DNA of 64,000 nt from Branchiostoma belcheri (lineage: Eukaryota; Chordata; Leptocardii; Amphioxiformes; Branchiostomatidae): positions 1,346,393 through 1,410,392 of the forward strand of contig NW_017804054.1 of the NCBI RefSeq assembly GCF_001625305.1, in the 5' to 3' direction. Shown piece by piece: positions 51,401 through 63,400 of this stretch. The position numbers and the translations under genes are program-made. The notes under the pieces are model-generated. The model saw nothing but the letters and a program-made list of their open reading frames with translations, ran no database searches and had not been told where the DNA came from. Each line of letters starts with the position of its first letter. Positions within the stretch are counted from its first letter, which is position 1.

Positions 51401-54400
51401 TTCAGACAGATTACGAGTCACTGGGGATAACATGTCTCACTCCTTCCATCTGTGTTGGTCATGCTAGGGAAAGTCTGCCAGCTAATACTGTAAATCTTTA
51501 AATATTCACAGCACATGTAATTTTATGTTCATCGTTTTCTCTTAGAGCGAAATTGCCATACCACAAACGTGCTGTTTAAACTGCAAACTCAAAGAAGTCT
51601 TGATTTTCATCAACCACAAAATGTTGCAAAGTTAAAATGAATTTACAGTAACGTTTCTCAAAGGGTCCTTGTGCAAATTTTTCTTCCAATGTCACTGATG
51701 TATTCAAGTACCAGTAACTTCTTGCTATAAAAGTTACAAGTAAAAAATTGTCTCCCACGAACTCGCAATAAGATACAACAAATTCCCTACCACTAAAAAT
51801 CTTGTAAGGTTTTTTTGCACAAAGATTTGGCTGTAAAATATGAATAGGAGCAGATATATGTATGTTTGTTAATGATTGTCATAACCCTCCACTTTATTAC
51901 ACAGTACATCAATGACAAAATGATGGTAGGAACCAGCTAACTCTCTTGTCTATAAATGTAGAACTAGACATATCATTGTAGTTTTCATTAATAGATACAG
52001 CGAGAATCCTAACCTATTTAGTACAAACATTGGACAACATATACCCACAGTTATTAATAGAAATAGGATAACGGCTCAAACTTAAGCTAATACCACAGCT
52101 TTCCTTTCTAATAGCCACCAGTGACCTATGGCTGTAGATTTAAATCATTCTTGCTATCCTGAATGCCTAGCTGAGACCTTAATCCAGCAGAAGTCAGAGT
52201 CAGTAAACTGATCAAGATGGAGTGGGTAGATAATCCCCAGGACACATGTCGCCCTCCTCCCTAGGATTTGTCTTGTAACACCACCCCTTATTGGTTAAAC
52301 ACTTGGGCGGGCCCTTCTTACCTTAAAGTTTCTGTAGCTGGCGATCTCTGGAGTTGGAACCTGCGGTGGTGGTACGGGAAAGCCCAGCGCCAGATGGATT
52401 AAAGATGCAGTGGATTTGACAACAACTACTACACCGCTTCATACATGGAAAAAGATATGCACACGCCTGCCTGTAACTGATAGTTTCCCCCACACACTCC
52501 AGCTATTTGCATATTCTAGAGGGAGGGTCCCTGGCTGTGCATGTGTTGGGTTTAATTGACAACAGAGGGCATTGCCTGCTGACTAGAACAAATCCCAGAT
52601 TAACCCCCTATCTTAACTCAGCTTCGGTCCCATCCCTCATTTCAACACCATCTCTCCCCCCTTACCACACAAGCCCTGAACTTCAGGACCAGACTGTAGG
52701 TTCAGAAGCGGGAGGGTAACTTGGGGTGATGGCATTTCAGTAGTTCCACCCAAGAACAGGTGGAGAGGTTGACATGGGGATCTGATTTCATTGATAGACA
52801 GGCAACAGCTCTGACACTGAAATTTCTGGCCTGCATATTATCCCAAAACATCAGAAATCATATCTGGATATATCAGAGTACAAGGGCTTACATGTGTGCC
52901 AAGGACTTCAGACCAGTAGTTACATGTACAACAGACTCAAAATGAAGCTTATTATATCCCATGTTAAGTATTTCATACCATATATGACGTAACTTATAGA
53001 GTGTATATACGTGTATCAACATCCCAATGAAATTATCGAGCAGTACATACATGTAAGAAACTTAGAAAGTGCTTGGACATGAAAAAATCTGTCAAAGATT
53101 ACACAGTGTATATTTTAGCTCCAACCTGTAAAGTCCTGTGTAGAGTTAGATAGAGTTGTTCTATAAGTTACCATACAATTGTTTAAAATAATTATCTATA
53201 AGCAAAAGATTTGTCTTGTTGAATTGTTATTCAAAACTTTAAAAAAATTATTAAAAATGTTGCAGAAACATGTATGTAGGACAAAATTTTCAAACCCTTC
53301 CATAGATTCTTCTGGAATCTTTTATGTACTTCAGCACTTTAACTTAAGTTTGCCATTGACATTCACCTCCACAGAGAAGGAGCACCTACCTGCCATCAGT
53401 TACCTGACCTTTGAAAACTAATTAGGACAAGGTGATCACCAAGTAGTTTGTCTCCTTCATCTTTGGTATGAGAAGCTATTCATTATGAACTGACATGTTT
53501 TATCCTTTCCCTCACCCTCCAGACCTGGGAGAGATCGAGCCAAATGTGTTCCTGGGACCTTTTCTGGACGTCATACGATCGGAGGATACCACCGGGCCGA
53601 TAACAGGACTGGCTCTCTCCTCCGTCAACAAGTTCCTTTCTTATGGACTCGTGGGTAAGGATATAGCCACTGGACATGGGGAGGGGGCATTCTGGTCATA
53701 ACTCACGGAGCCACGGTGGTCCAAACACAGAGCTCGAGCCAGCACCAGTTTTTCTGTCAATTGCCTGCAGGAACTTTGTGGTGTGTGACGGAAATTTTTA
53801 AAAAACCAATCCGTCAAACTTGATGGACAAAATTGGCAAAATTGGTAAAAATATAAAAACATAAGAAGGACCACCAACAACTACTTTCACCCCGTGGTTT
53901 GCCTCTCAAAATGTGGAAAATTGAGTTTTTAAAGGCTTGAAAATACAAAATTTGGATCAGTGGCATCAGTTAATAGCAAAAATTATTGGGATGTTTTGAA
54001 GCAAAATTTTTATGTGTGTGAGAGCTTTGATTGGCTATAAGTCACATTTGTCATCTGTAGTGAAAGGGTCAAAACAGGTGCTAGTATTCCTAAGTTCTCA
54101 AATGAAGAGTTATTCCAAAGCAAAAGTACACTTTTTAAGCTGAACTACATGTATAATGTACATGCAACTCTGAGAGAACGTGTGTGTAATAAGTACAAGG
54201 TGCTGGACAGAAAATTACAGTTTGACCTCCTACTGAACTTTTATCTTCTACGTGAACCTTGAACAGCTTTTGAACTGAAGCACAGTCTTGATCAAGTCCA
54301 TGTCCCTCTAACACATGAAGACTTGTGCTCGTAACTTTTCCTCAGATCCGACCAGCGAGAGCGCGTCGGCGGCCATTGAGAACATGGCGGACGCGGTGAC

Positions 54401-57400
54401 CCATGCACGGTTCGTGGGCACCGATCCCGGCAGTGATGAGGTGGTGTTAATGAAGATTTTACAGGTGAGAGAGAAGCCGTAAGGTCCCTGTCTGTTTCTT
54501 AATCAATACTTAATGCATTAGACCTGGTATTGCTTTATACATGGTAAATAGGTAGGCAATTAAAATTACTACGGTACTTAGGGTCTAGTTTGAGAGTCAT
54601 TTTGGTAAGAAATTGAATGAAATTTTACGTCAATATGGTTAATGACCTTGCTGCTTCATAATATGGATGAAATTCCATGGATCCAGAGAGCAAAGGCACC
54701 AACCCCGCTAGGGCATGGTGTGAGGAGTTATATTAGTCCTTTCAGATGGTGACATAAATCCAGCAGCACTGTGTATGAAGGAGCTTCAGGTGTAATCTTG
54801 GGAATCAAACCTCTGCACATGAAAGAACTAAATACATTTGGTGTGCTTGGCTGAATATGCAAGCAGTAGCAAACCCACATTGCACTACTCTGCTAGCTAC
54901 AATGTAATTTTGAAAAAGCATCATACTTTACCTAAGTACCAGAGAATGACAGCTTTAACCTTGGAAGAAGTGTTGTTAGGGAATTGTTTTAGATGGTCAA
55001 GCACTATAACATACATGTATTACATACTGTAATATAGGTCTGTCACCAGGGCTACTAAAGACCTGTAGTCCAGTACTAGCCAGAAAAAAAAACATGGCAT
55101 GTTTGTTTTTTGTTGTCCCTGCTGAACATGTTACATGGACAGATTCTGCTGAAGTTGCAAGTCGTCTGTTGACCTGCCCTGTTAGAATAGACTGATGCTG
55201 CCCTGACTCTGACACACATGGAACCTACCATCAGAATTGCCAGAGTATTCATTCATTGTTGAGGGGGAAACGTTGAATTTTTTTTGTAGTAAATGCCAAA
55301 GGTGCAAGATATCTAGGGGTCCTGGTATTTCGTACCCTCTGAAATGCTATTTTCAATACTACAAACATGTATTTGAGTATGCAAGTTGGGTATGTTTTCA
55401 TAAATTTTGAGGTAACACCGGTGATCTCATAAAAATTGAGGCTCCTCAGGGCATCCACTAGAAAAAAACATCCAAAAAGGCCCAAACGTCCTTTTTGTGG
55501 GCACTCTGCCTACCATAGCCTGTACATGTACACATATGTGTATGTTTCTTGTCTTAGAAAAGCCACCTGTTGCCAAGCGCTATCTTCTGGAGGGCATAGG
55601 CCCCAGTTTCTCCAAACAAAGGGTTTGAATTATGGAACCCCAAAACCCAAATCTGCCACAGTGATAGACATGGGAGGACAAGGTCTGTGGCTGGACACCA
55701 AAACTAGTTCATACTCTAACTGAAACAGAAATTGTTTTATGTTAAAATTCTCATAAAATACAGTGTACCCAAAAACATACTGTAGGGCTGTGCCTATCTA
55801 CTTTTATAGCCCTTGGGCCACACAGTTGTACAAACACTACAGCAGGGGACTAGTAAACTAGTACAATGAACTTGAAGGGTTTTAATTGAAAGATGAATGC
55901 AATCATAAGGAATATATGGTTCATTTCCCTTTCTTTGTACTTCCTTGCTTAGCTTCAAGCAATCTTTGCTGTATGTTGACATGAAGAAAAGTACAATGTT
56001 ACAAAGTAGCAACTTTTTAACTTGCTTGATCACATAGGAAAGTGACCTTCAAATAATTGTAAATTTCGCAGGACCAGTGAATTGTAGGACAATTTTTTTG
56101 TAGAAGGAATTTTTTATTGAAGTATCAAATGAAATCATTTTTATCAGAGGGTTCCCTGAAATTTGGTACAATTTGGTACATGTGGTTTGCACTTTTACTG
56201 GTAAGTCATCCAGGGTTGGACAAGTCCCATTGCCCACTTGCCCAGGGCAAGTAAAAGTACTGTTCGGGCAAGTGAATATCCCCCTGTACTTGCCCGATTG
56301 GGCAAGTAAATCTTTTGAATGCAATGTATAGCCCCTGCAGTATTTCGACCAAGTTTCAAACAATGTTGATAAATAAAGCGTCCAACATTGGAAACTGTAT
56401 TATAATGAAATAATTTCCTTTCTGCTAGGAAAATGCATAGAAATGCCTCATATTTTGGGCAAGTGAAAAGTTGGTTCGGGCAAGTGAAAATGACCAGGTA
56501 CTTGCTCGATACGGCAAGTGGATTTTTGAAAACTTGTCCAACCCTGTCATCTGAGTACTGTATTGATTTGACCTTGGACTTGAAAACCTGAACATCCCCT
56601 TTCCCTTCCCACCATGAGATACAGTACTACCAACAGCTGTGACACTCATAAATCTGTCATATCATGTCTATATAGTTGTGAACCTTCCCATGTCCTTGAG
56701 CCAGGTGTCATGTTTGTTTTGTTAGAGATTGAACTATGTGTCCAACAGTGGTCAAGAAAACTGTCATACACATTGTTAGATGCTACAGACACATAGATAT
56801 ACATGACATTGACATTGTACGTTTAGGGGGGGTCCGCATGCCCTTTTCCGTAGAGCGTAATCGGCCGTTTTAATTCTCTTAGACCGTAGACGGACCACTC
56901 TAATTCAACGTAGAACATAATTGGCACATTTTGCATAGAGTGTAAACTGCTGTGTTGATTCTACGTAATGCATCGTAGCTACCCAGAATTTATCGTAAAA
57001 CATAGCGGGGGAGGCTTCTTGACTTCAGCGATGATAAGTAGCCTGCTCTCACACAAATTTAGGGTAGAACATTGTCGGGACCCCCCATGCAGGCCCTCGT
57101 TTAGTACTTTGTTAGGACTCCCCTATAAAGTAAACCAGAAGTGAGCACTACATACCATAGGTCACGGTTAGTGTCAACAGCTAATCCACTCCTAAGCTCT
57201 TCCTAATCCTTTCAACACCAAGAAGTGCTTCTCACATGGTTGCCAAGTATGTGTGAAGTGTGCTGATGAAGGATTGGCAGACAAGTGGTGCTGTCATGCC
57301 CTATCTGCCCAGACCTCCTCACCCCAGGACAAGTATGTAAACACAGGCTTTATCCTAATCCCCTGTAATCTGCTAAGGATCAACACACTAATCCACACTC

Positions 57401-60400
57401 TGTGATCTCCAGGAAGACCTACAAATTGAGATCTTACCTTTGTCAGATGCTGAGCACACTGAAAGCACACATGCAGGGGGAAATGGCAGAGAGCACGTGT
57501 GTGTTTAGAACTGACTCCTTGACTCTGACACTAGTGACTGTGCCATGTGGGCTCCTCCAGATAAAAGATTAATTTGGGGGGAGAAACTATGTAGGGTCAT
57601 TTCCTCCCCCATGGGACAACAGTGAGCTCATGTAGCTTACTTTCTCCTCAGGAAGTTTTAGAAATTATGACAAAGATGATTGAAGACAATATGCAGAATG
57701 TAAGACTTTGAAATTGGAAGTGTAACTTCAGAGATGGTATCACTTTTATTTTGTCTGAAGAGGTCCTGGACTTAGTGCACTTTGGAAGGGGTCAGTGCCA
57801 AGCCCCTCCCCCTGATTTTGTGGTAACTCTATCCCCCCAGCTGGCTCATTCCATAGAACCATTTATCACTCTTCTCTGTCTCCTACAAGACTAGCCTGTA
57901 GTGTTCCAGGGAACATCAGATAGAGTGTAAGGTCCTGGTTTCAGTCCTGGTCTCTGCACTTCTTTTAGGTTGTAAGTTCCCACTCCTCAGTTTTAGGAGA
58001 CTAGTACATAATATATGCCATTATTTTAATGCACCTTGAAAATTGTGTGATTCCTCTAATCTGAAACCATGCCAAAATTGAATAGGCATGATTTTGTTTT
58101 GGTGATTCTTGAACATGCTTGGAAAAACACAACAGACACACAAACCCACAATTCAGCCACCCAAAACAATACTCCCGTACCCATAAGTAAACATATTTAA
58201 TAGCAAAGGTAATGTGTAAGTACATGTACTACATTGTGCTTTACCAGAAATAAAAGTTCACAAGGCCGCGTAACCTCCATAACTCGCAACATTTTGGCGC
58301 ATCAGAAAATGTCAGGTTGTCAGACTGTATTTCCGATTGATGCCTTCTTTTTGCCAGGTTGCCCCCTATTCTATGATAATCTTGAATGAGCTGTTTTCCT
58401 TCCCTGGGTCTTGCCAAAGTGGCACCACATGTTTTCCCCATCTCAGCCCACTTTATGAGCCATTAGGAGAAAGGTATTGATTTCATCTGACAAGGGAGAG
58501 CCATTCATTTCCTCCCCCCACTGTTTTTGCAATCTCAGGCCCCTCCATCAAATCTATCCAGTGTTTGTTCTTGTTGTGTTCTCACAGGGTTTGGCTACCA
58601 TTTGTCTTTCCCAGGGAATATCACTACTCACAGGGACAGGGATCGTTTTGGTCATGGAAAATTAGGCAAAACACAATTTTGAGTCCAAGAACTAAAATGC
58701 TATTAACCTTTTAGCACACTGAGTAGCCATTTAACTATAGCGATTTTCTATTTGTTACGAGTGAGGCAGCAGGGAGAAGGTTGATATTAGAAAATGTGTT
58801 ACCAGGGTAAAAGAGCCCAAATTAAAAAAATCTGAAATGAAATTTTTCAGTTTTCAATTGTCATTCAAATTTTATCAGATGCTGTAAATTTCTTTTTACC
58901 CACGTTTTTTCACAAGTCTTCCATAGATTATCTTGTTTTTCATGATTTGTGAGGTTGGTCCCTTTGCACTTCATAAAACTAAGCCATTTAGATAAGAAGT
59001 CGCCCCACAAAGACCACAGGAGTGCCAGGAGTCGACCTTGTTTGTTCAGATTGATGGAAGTGACCTGGACTGAAGGTGAGATGGCCCAGATGGCCATGTT
59101 CAAGGTTAACACTTAACATTAGGACGACCTGCAATGCTTGTGATTCTAAGTTGATGAGCATATTCCTAAGCAGCTACATGTACATTCAGGTGTCTAAAGA
59201 AGCAAAAGTACAATTAAAAAGACAACATACATGCAAGGACATTCAACACAAACGTCCTTGATACATGTAACACAAAATGTTTCAATCATTCAAATCTTTT
59301 GTCGCTCAGTCTTGTGGGGGCCGGTGTACGTTAAATTGTAGTGTACTCTGCTGTATGTTTTTTCTGAGCTTCTCTTTTTGATCGTTTGTTCTTAGTATTC
59401 TCCAAATCCAACAAAGTTCAGTCTTCCTTAGCAGTACAATGTGTACCACTGTTTATATACCTACATCCTACAGAGACCTTCTAAAAATAAGCCTACCCTT
59501 CCTGCTATTACAGAAGACTATTTCCTCTGTTGGGCAGCCCACAAGCCAGAAATTAGCCCTGGTCAGGAATGCTATCACTCATGGGTTTTGTCAGTGTGGG
59601 AATGTTGACTACACATGTTTGCCTTTGGTAGGATTTGCTAGGGTTGTTTCCTATTGGGGGTCAAGTGGTTGTTAGGAAAACACAGCCAGCATGTGTGTGC
59701 AGGGTGGGAGGGCAGGTCTGTCTGGTCAGGGGAGTGAACATGTAACAGGTAGTGCCCATGGGGCTTTGTCTTGAACAGTCAGCCCCAAATTACTGTAAAT
59801 GTTGAAATGTTAGCAGTGGTGTTATTTTCATTGCTGCAAAATTGTAATACTGTGAATATGGTTGTTATTGTATTGCTAATAATTAACATAATTTGAAATA
59901 ATAAACATAATTCTACATATAATGGGAAATTATGTTTTAGTAAAAATAAATGGATTTACAGTTTTAGCCAGGCCCAAAACACCTCATAAAAGGTCATTCA
60001 CCTCAGACTCTTATGATAGTTAGTAGTGAAGTGTGACTGATGTGTCTAATGTTTTCAGGCAGGCCTCTGGGTCATCCCTACTCTTAAAAGTGTGTTGGGT
60101 TCTATAAGACTAGTGTTTTGGGTTCTTTTATGTGCCTTTGGCTTTTTGTCACCATCCTAAAGGAAGAATGCAATCCCTCACACCATGATGTCCAAGCGAG
60201 GCACAAACTAAGAAAAGTCACTGTATTTTGTGTAAAGCTTATACATGTAACAATCATGAAACTTGTGCTATTTATAATACATTGAATGTAAATATCTAAT
60301 CTGATAGATTAGACTGGAAACGGAATTTTAAGGTGCTGACGTAGTTATCTTGTTCTGTTCAGGTACTGAGAACTCTCCTCCTCACACCTGTGGGAGCCTA

Positions 60401-63400
60401 CATGACCAATGAGTCGGTGTGTGAGATCATGCAGTCATGTTTCCGCATCTGCTTTGAGATGAGGCTAAGTGGTAAGTTAACAGTGTAGAGTATATATATG
60501 TACCTCATGTATTACCATTGTAAAATCAGTTAAGTTTTGCTTGTACTCCTGTGACAATCATTCCAATTACCTGTTCCAATTTTCTCTTACAGAACTTTTG
60601 CGGAAATCTGCTGAGCACACTTTGGTGGACATGGTACAGCTACTGTTCTCAAGGTAATTCACTCACTCACTCACTCACTCACTATTAACTGCTTGCAAAC
60701 ATATCCTTGAGATGTAATGTTGAGATATTTGTAGCATAAGTCTAAGTTCTCTTGCTCACATCAATATATTGTCCAAGTACAAGTTTCAGGTTATTCTATA
60801 TCAACAGCTTATTTCCACAGACTGCAAAATTATGGAAGTAATCTTTCCTAGCCCTGTAAAGTGTTTTCTTGTATTGAACTACACAGGACAATGTAGTAGG
60901 AAAAATGTAATTCTTTTTTTTTTTCTCTTTGCTTCAGGTTACCACAGTTTAAAGATGACGCCAAGGCAGGAATTCTGGCCAACATGAAGAAGGTATGTAT
61001 GTTTTTCTGTGATTCATTGTGAAGCATTACTTCTGTTTTTTAAAGCACAAACTTAAAACATTGTGAATGCCTCCTTTCCCCTTCTATCACAAAAATTAGA
61101 TTCCTGTACACAACTAACTTACAGTGCTTCCATGTTTTATAGTGATATGTTGACTGAAAAACGAGATGTAGGAAATGGGTGTAAAAAGCCTGCAAAACAA
61201 CCCAGTAAGCTGTTTTAGCCTTTCAAGAATTTTTTGCTCTTTGGACAATAATCAAGAATTTGCTCACGGTCACAGAAAAGAAATTTATGAATCATAATTT
61301 TGTGTCTGAATCACGTCCCAGAACGAGAATTAACTCTTAAAGGAACAGGTGATTGCCTGGAGGAAGATTCCAGAACCTTAATCACAGGCTCTTGTCCTGT
61401 CTTGTTTTACATCAGTGAAATTTTCATCAGTTAAGTGTGCTCGTGGGGCTGTCTGCAGCTGTTGAGAGAGATCATACCGTGCCAGTGATTTAGAGTAGTG
61501 TAGAGTAGATTTAGATCTAACATGTTATTCTGCACCTGTGAAGTATTACTGAGAATAACCTGGTGCCTTCCTGCGGCCTTGCTTTGGAAGAGTGGATAGT
61601 TTTAATTGGAAGGGCCGAAATTTTTCATATTGATAGCAGGTGAATTGTGATTAACTGTTTTTTTCACATCTCTACTGTGAATTCATGACACTGAGAATGT
61701 GTTTCCCATATATTATTATGTGCTACAGAATTGTTTGAACCATAGAATTAAAACACCCAAAAATCTCCTTTCCCCATCTACCACAAAATTAGGTCCTTAC
61801 AATAAAAAAAGAAATGAATTGTACCTACGTCTTGGTGATATATGTTGTGTAATTGGGTTTATTTTGCTTTGTAGTTGAAAATGAGGGCTGGTGGAGTAGG
61901 TGACATCCGAGGAAAACGTGCCAAGCGCTCCCCGCGGCCACGCCAGAAGAAACCAGTGGCAGAGAAACCTGCCGTGGAGAAGCCCACACCCGTCCCCGAG
62001 CTCCCTGCCAGCGAGGAACCCACGCCAACCCCCAGCCCCACACACTCCTCCACCACCCCCACCAACTCTGCAGCCACCACCCCCGGGGATGTCACCCCCA
62101 CCCCCTCAGTACCGGACAGCGGGGTGGATCTGTCGGTCAGGGAGTCTGGCTCGGACGGAGAGCAGGAGGTACGAGAAAACAGCGAGGGAACGGAGGAAAA
62201 AACGGAGGAGACAGGAGTGGAAGAGAGATTGAACGAGAGTACAGAAAGCACTGGTGAAATGAAAGTTAGTGTTTACCTTATATGTATTTGTGCTTTTTTG
62301 GATACATGTACAATGTATGTCATTGTTACATAATAACAGTATTACAATGGAAATAATACAAACTATCTCATAAAAAAAGCTATCAATTTACCAAAAGATG
62401 TTTGCAACACATCCCTGTGAACTAAGCAGAATTTCCAGCAAATTCCTGCAATTCTTGCAGCTGGACATGATATGTATTACTAGGCTTGCCCCTGATCCAT
62501 TGCCAAAAAAAAAAAAAGCATTAGAAGACATGTACATGTGTTTTTTTAAACCTTAACCATTGTTGTATATGTATTTTGCACTTATAGAAAGCTGGTAGTG
62601 AACTTGATTTGGGCACAGACTCGGAGAAGACTGAGTCGTTGCCAGAGAACGCTGAAGACGCAGACTCGGTGAACGAGCAGTCGGACACGGCGTCCATCCA
62701 GGACGTACAGGACTCAGAGTACGTCAATCCACGGGGGGTCCGCTTTACTCCACAACAGACACAGAAAGATGGTAAGCCACACTTCTGTACTGTGTCTCAC
62801 ATTTTTCTCTGTTAACCATTGTAAACCATAGTTAGAGTTCAAGCTTTGTTCCAACACAAGAAGGAAACTCACCATAAAGTTTTGGTTGATCTCGTCAACC
62901 TTGGTCAGGATATATTTGATGCACTCACTGACTCTCTGGAAGTTGGAAACGTGATGACGTCAGAAGTGCATCAAAAGTGGCGGGAAGACTAAGCCTGAAC
63001 TATATAACTATGGATTCTACCAACGCAGATGAGCTTTCATTTGAACATTGTAATAATATCTATTATTTTCTGCAAAGCTGTTGGATGTTTACATTCCATA
63101 TCTTCATTTTTTTCACAGGTTCTGGTCCGCCCGTCCCCTATGGACTACCGTGTGTTCGGGAGCTGTTTAGATTTCTCATCTCACTTACTAACCCTTATGA
63201 CAGGTAAGAACAGTAAACTGCTTGTTGAGCAATAAACACTATATTAGTATATATATTTTAACAGAATAAACCAGAATGTAATAGCCAAGCAAAAGTTGTT
63301 CTATACATGTAGACGGTCTGACCTCAATGAAAATTGCCCCAAAAATGTAACCTTTTCTTACTATATTTAATTATATTAATATGATAGTATTATAAGTTAA

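Larger units (their letters stand above)
41511..53522 (+). other. GBF1 intron 2, about 12 kb
   Basis: A phase-1 GT-AG intron, by far the largest in the window. It carries a reverse-oriented tRNA-derived SINE, three CpG-rich islands (42.76, 45.5 and 47.03 kb) and degenerate relatives of the foldback MITE family (48.8-50.7 kb). No internal coding exon is supported. Its size and islands make it a plausible home for regulatory elements or an alternative promoter. Confidence 0.9.
54465..60362 (+). other. GBF1 intron 4, about 5.9 kb
   Basis: A phase-0 GT-AG intron, CpG-poor. It contains a hAT-like element (56211-56546), a CpG-rich repeat-like insert (56826-57086) and a TTAA-bounded MITE (58703-58784). 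No coding exon is supported. Confidence 0.9.

Noticed and set aside
56049-56363. Minus-strand open frame with repeated CP-containing segments
   Set aside because: The apparent Cys/Pro repeats come from the subterminal GGGCAAGTRAA repeats of the hAT-like element.
61797-62251. Overlapping open frames in other phases across GBF1 exon 8
   Set aside because: Shadows of the compositionally biased linker exon. The + frame joined by matched splice phases is the real one.
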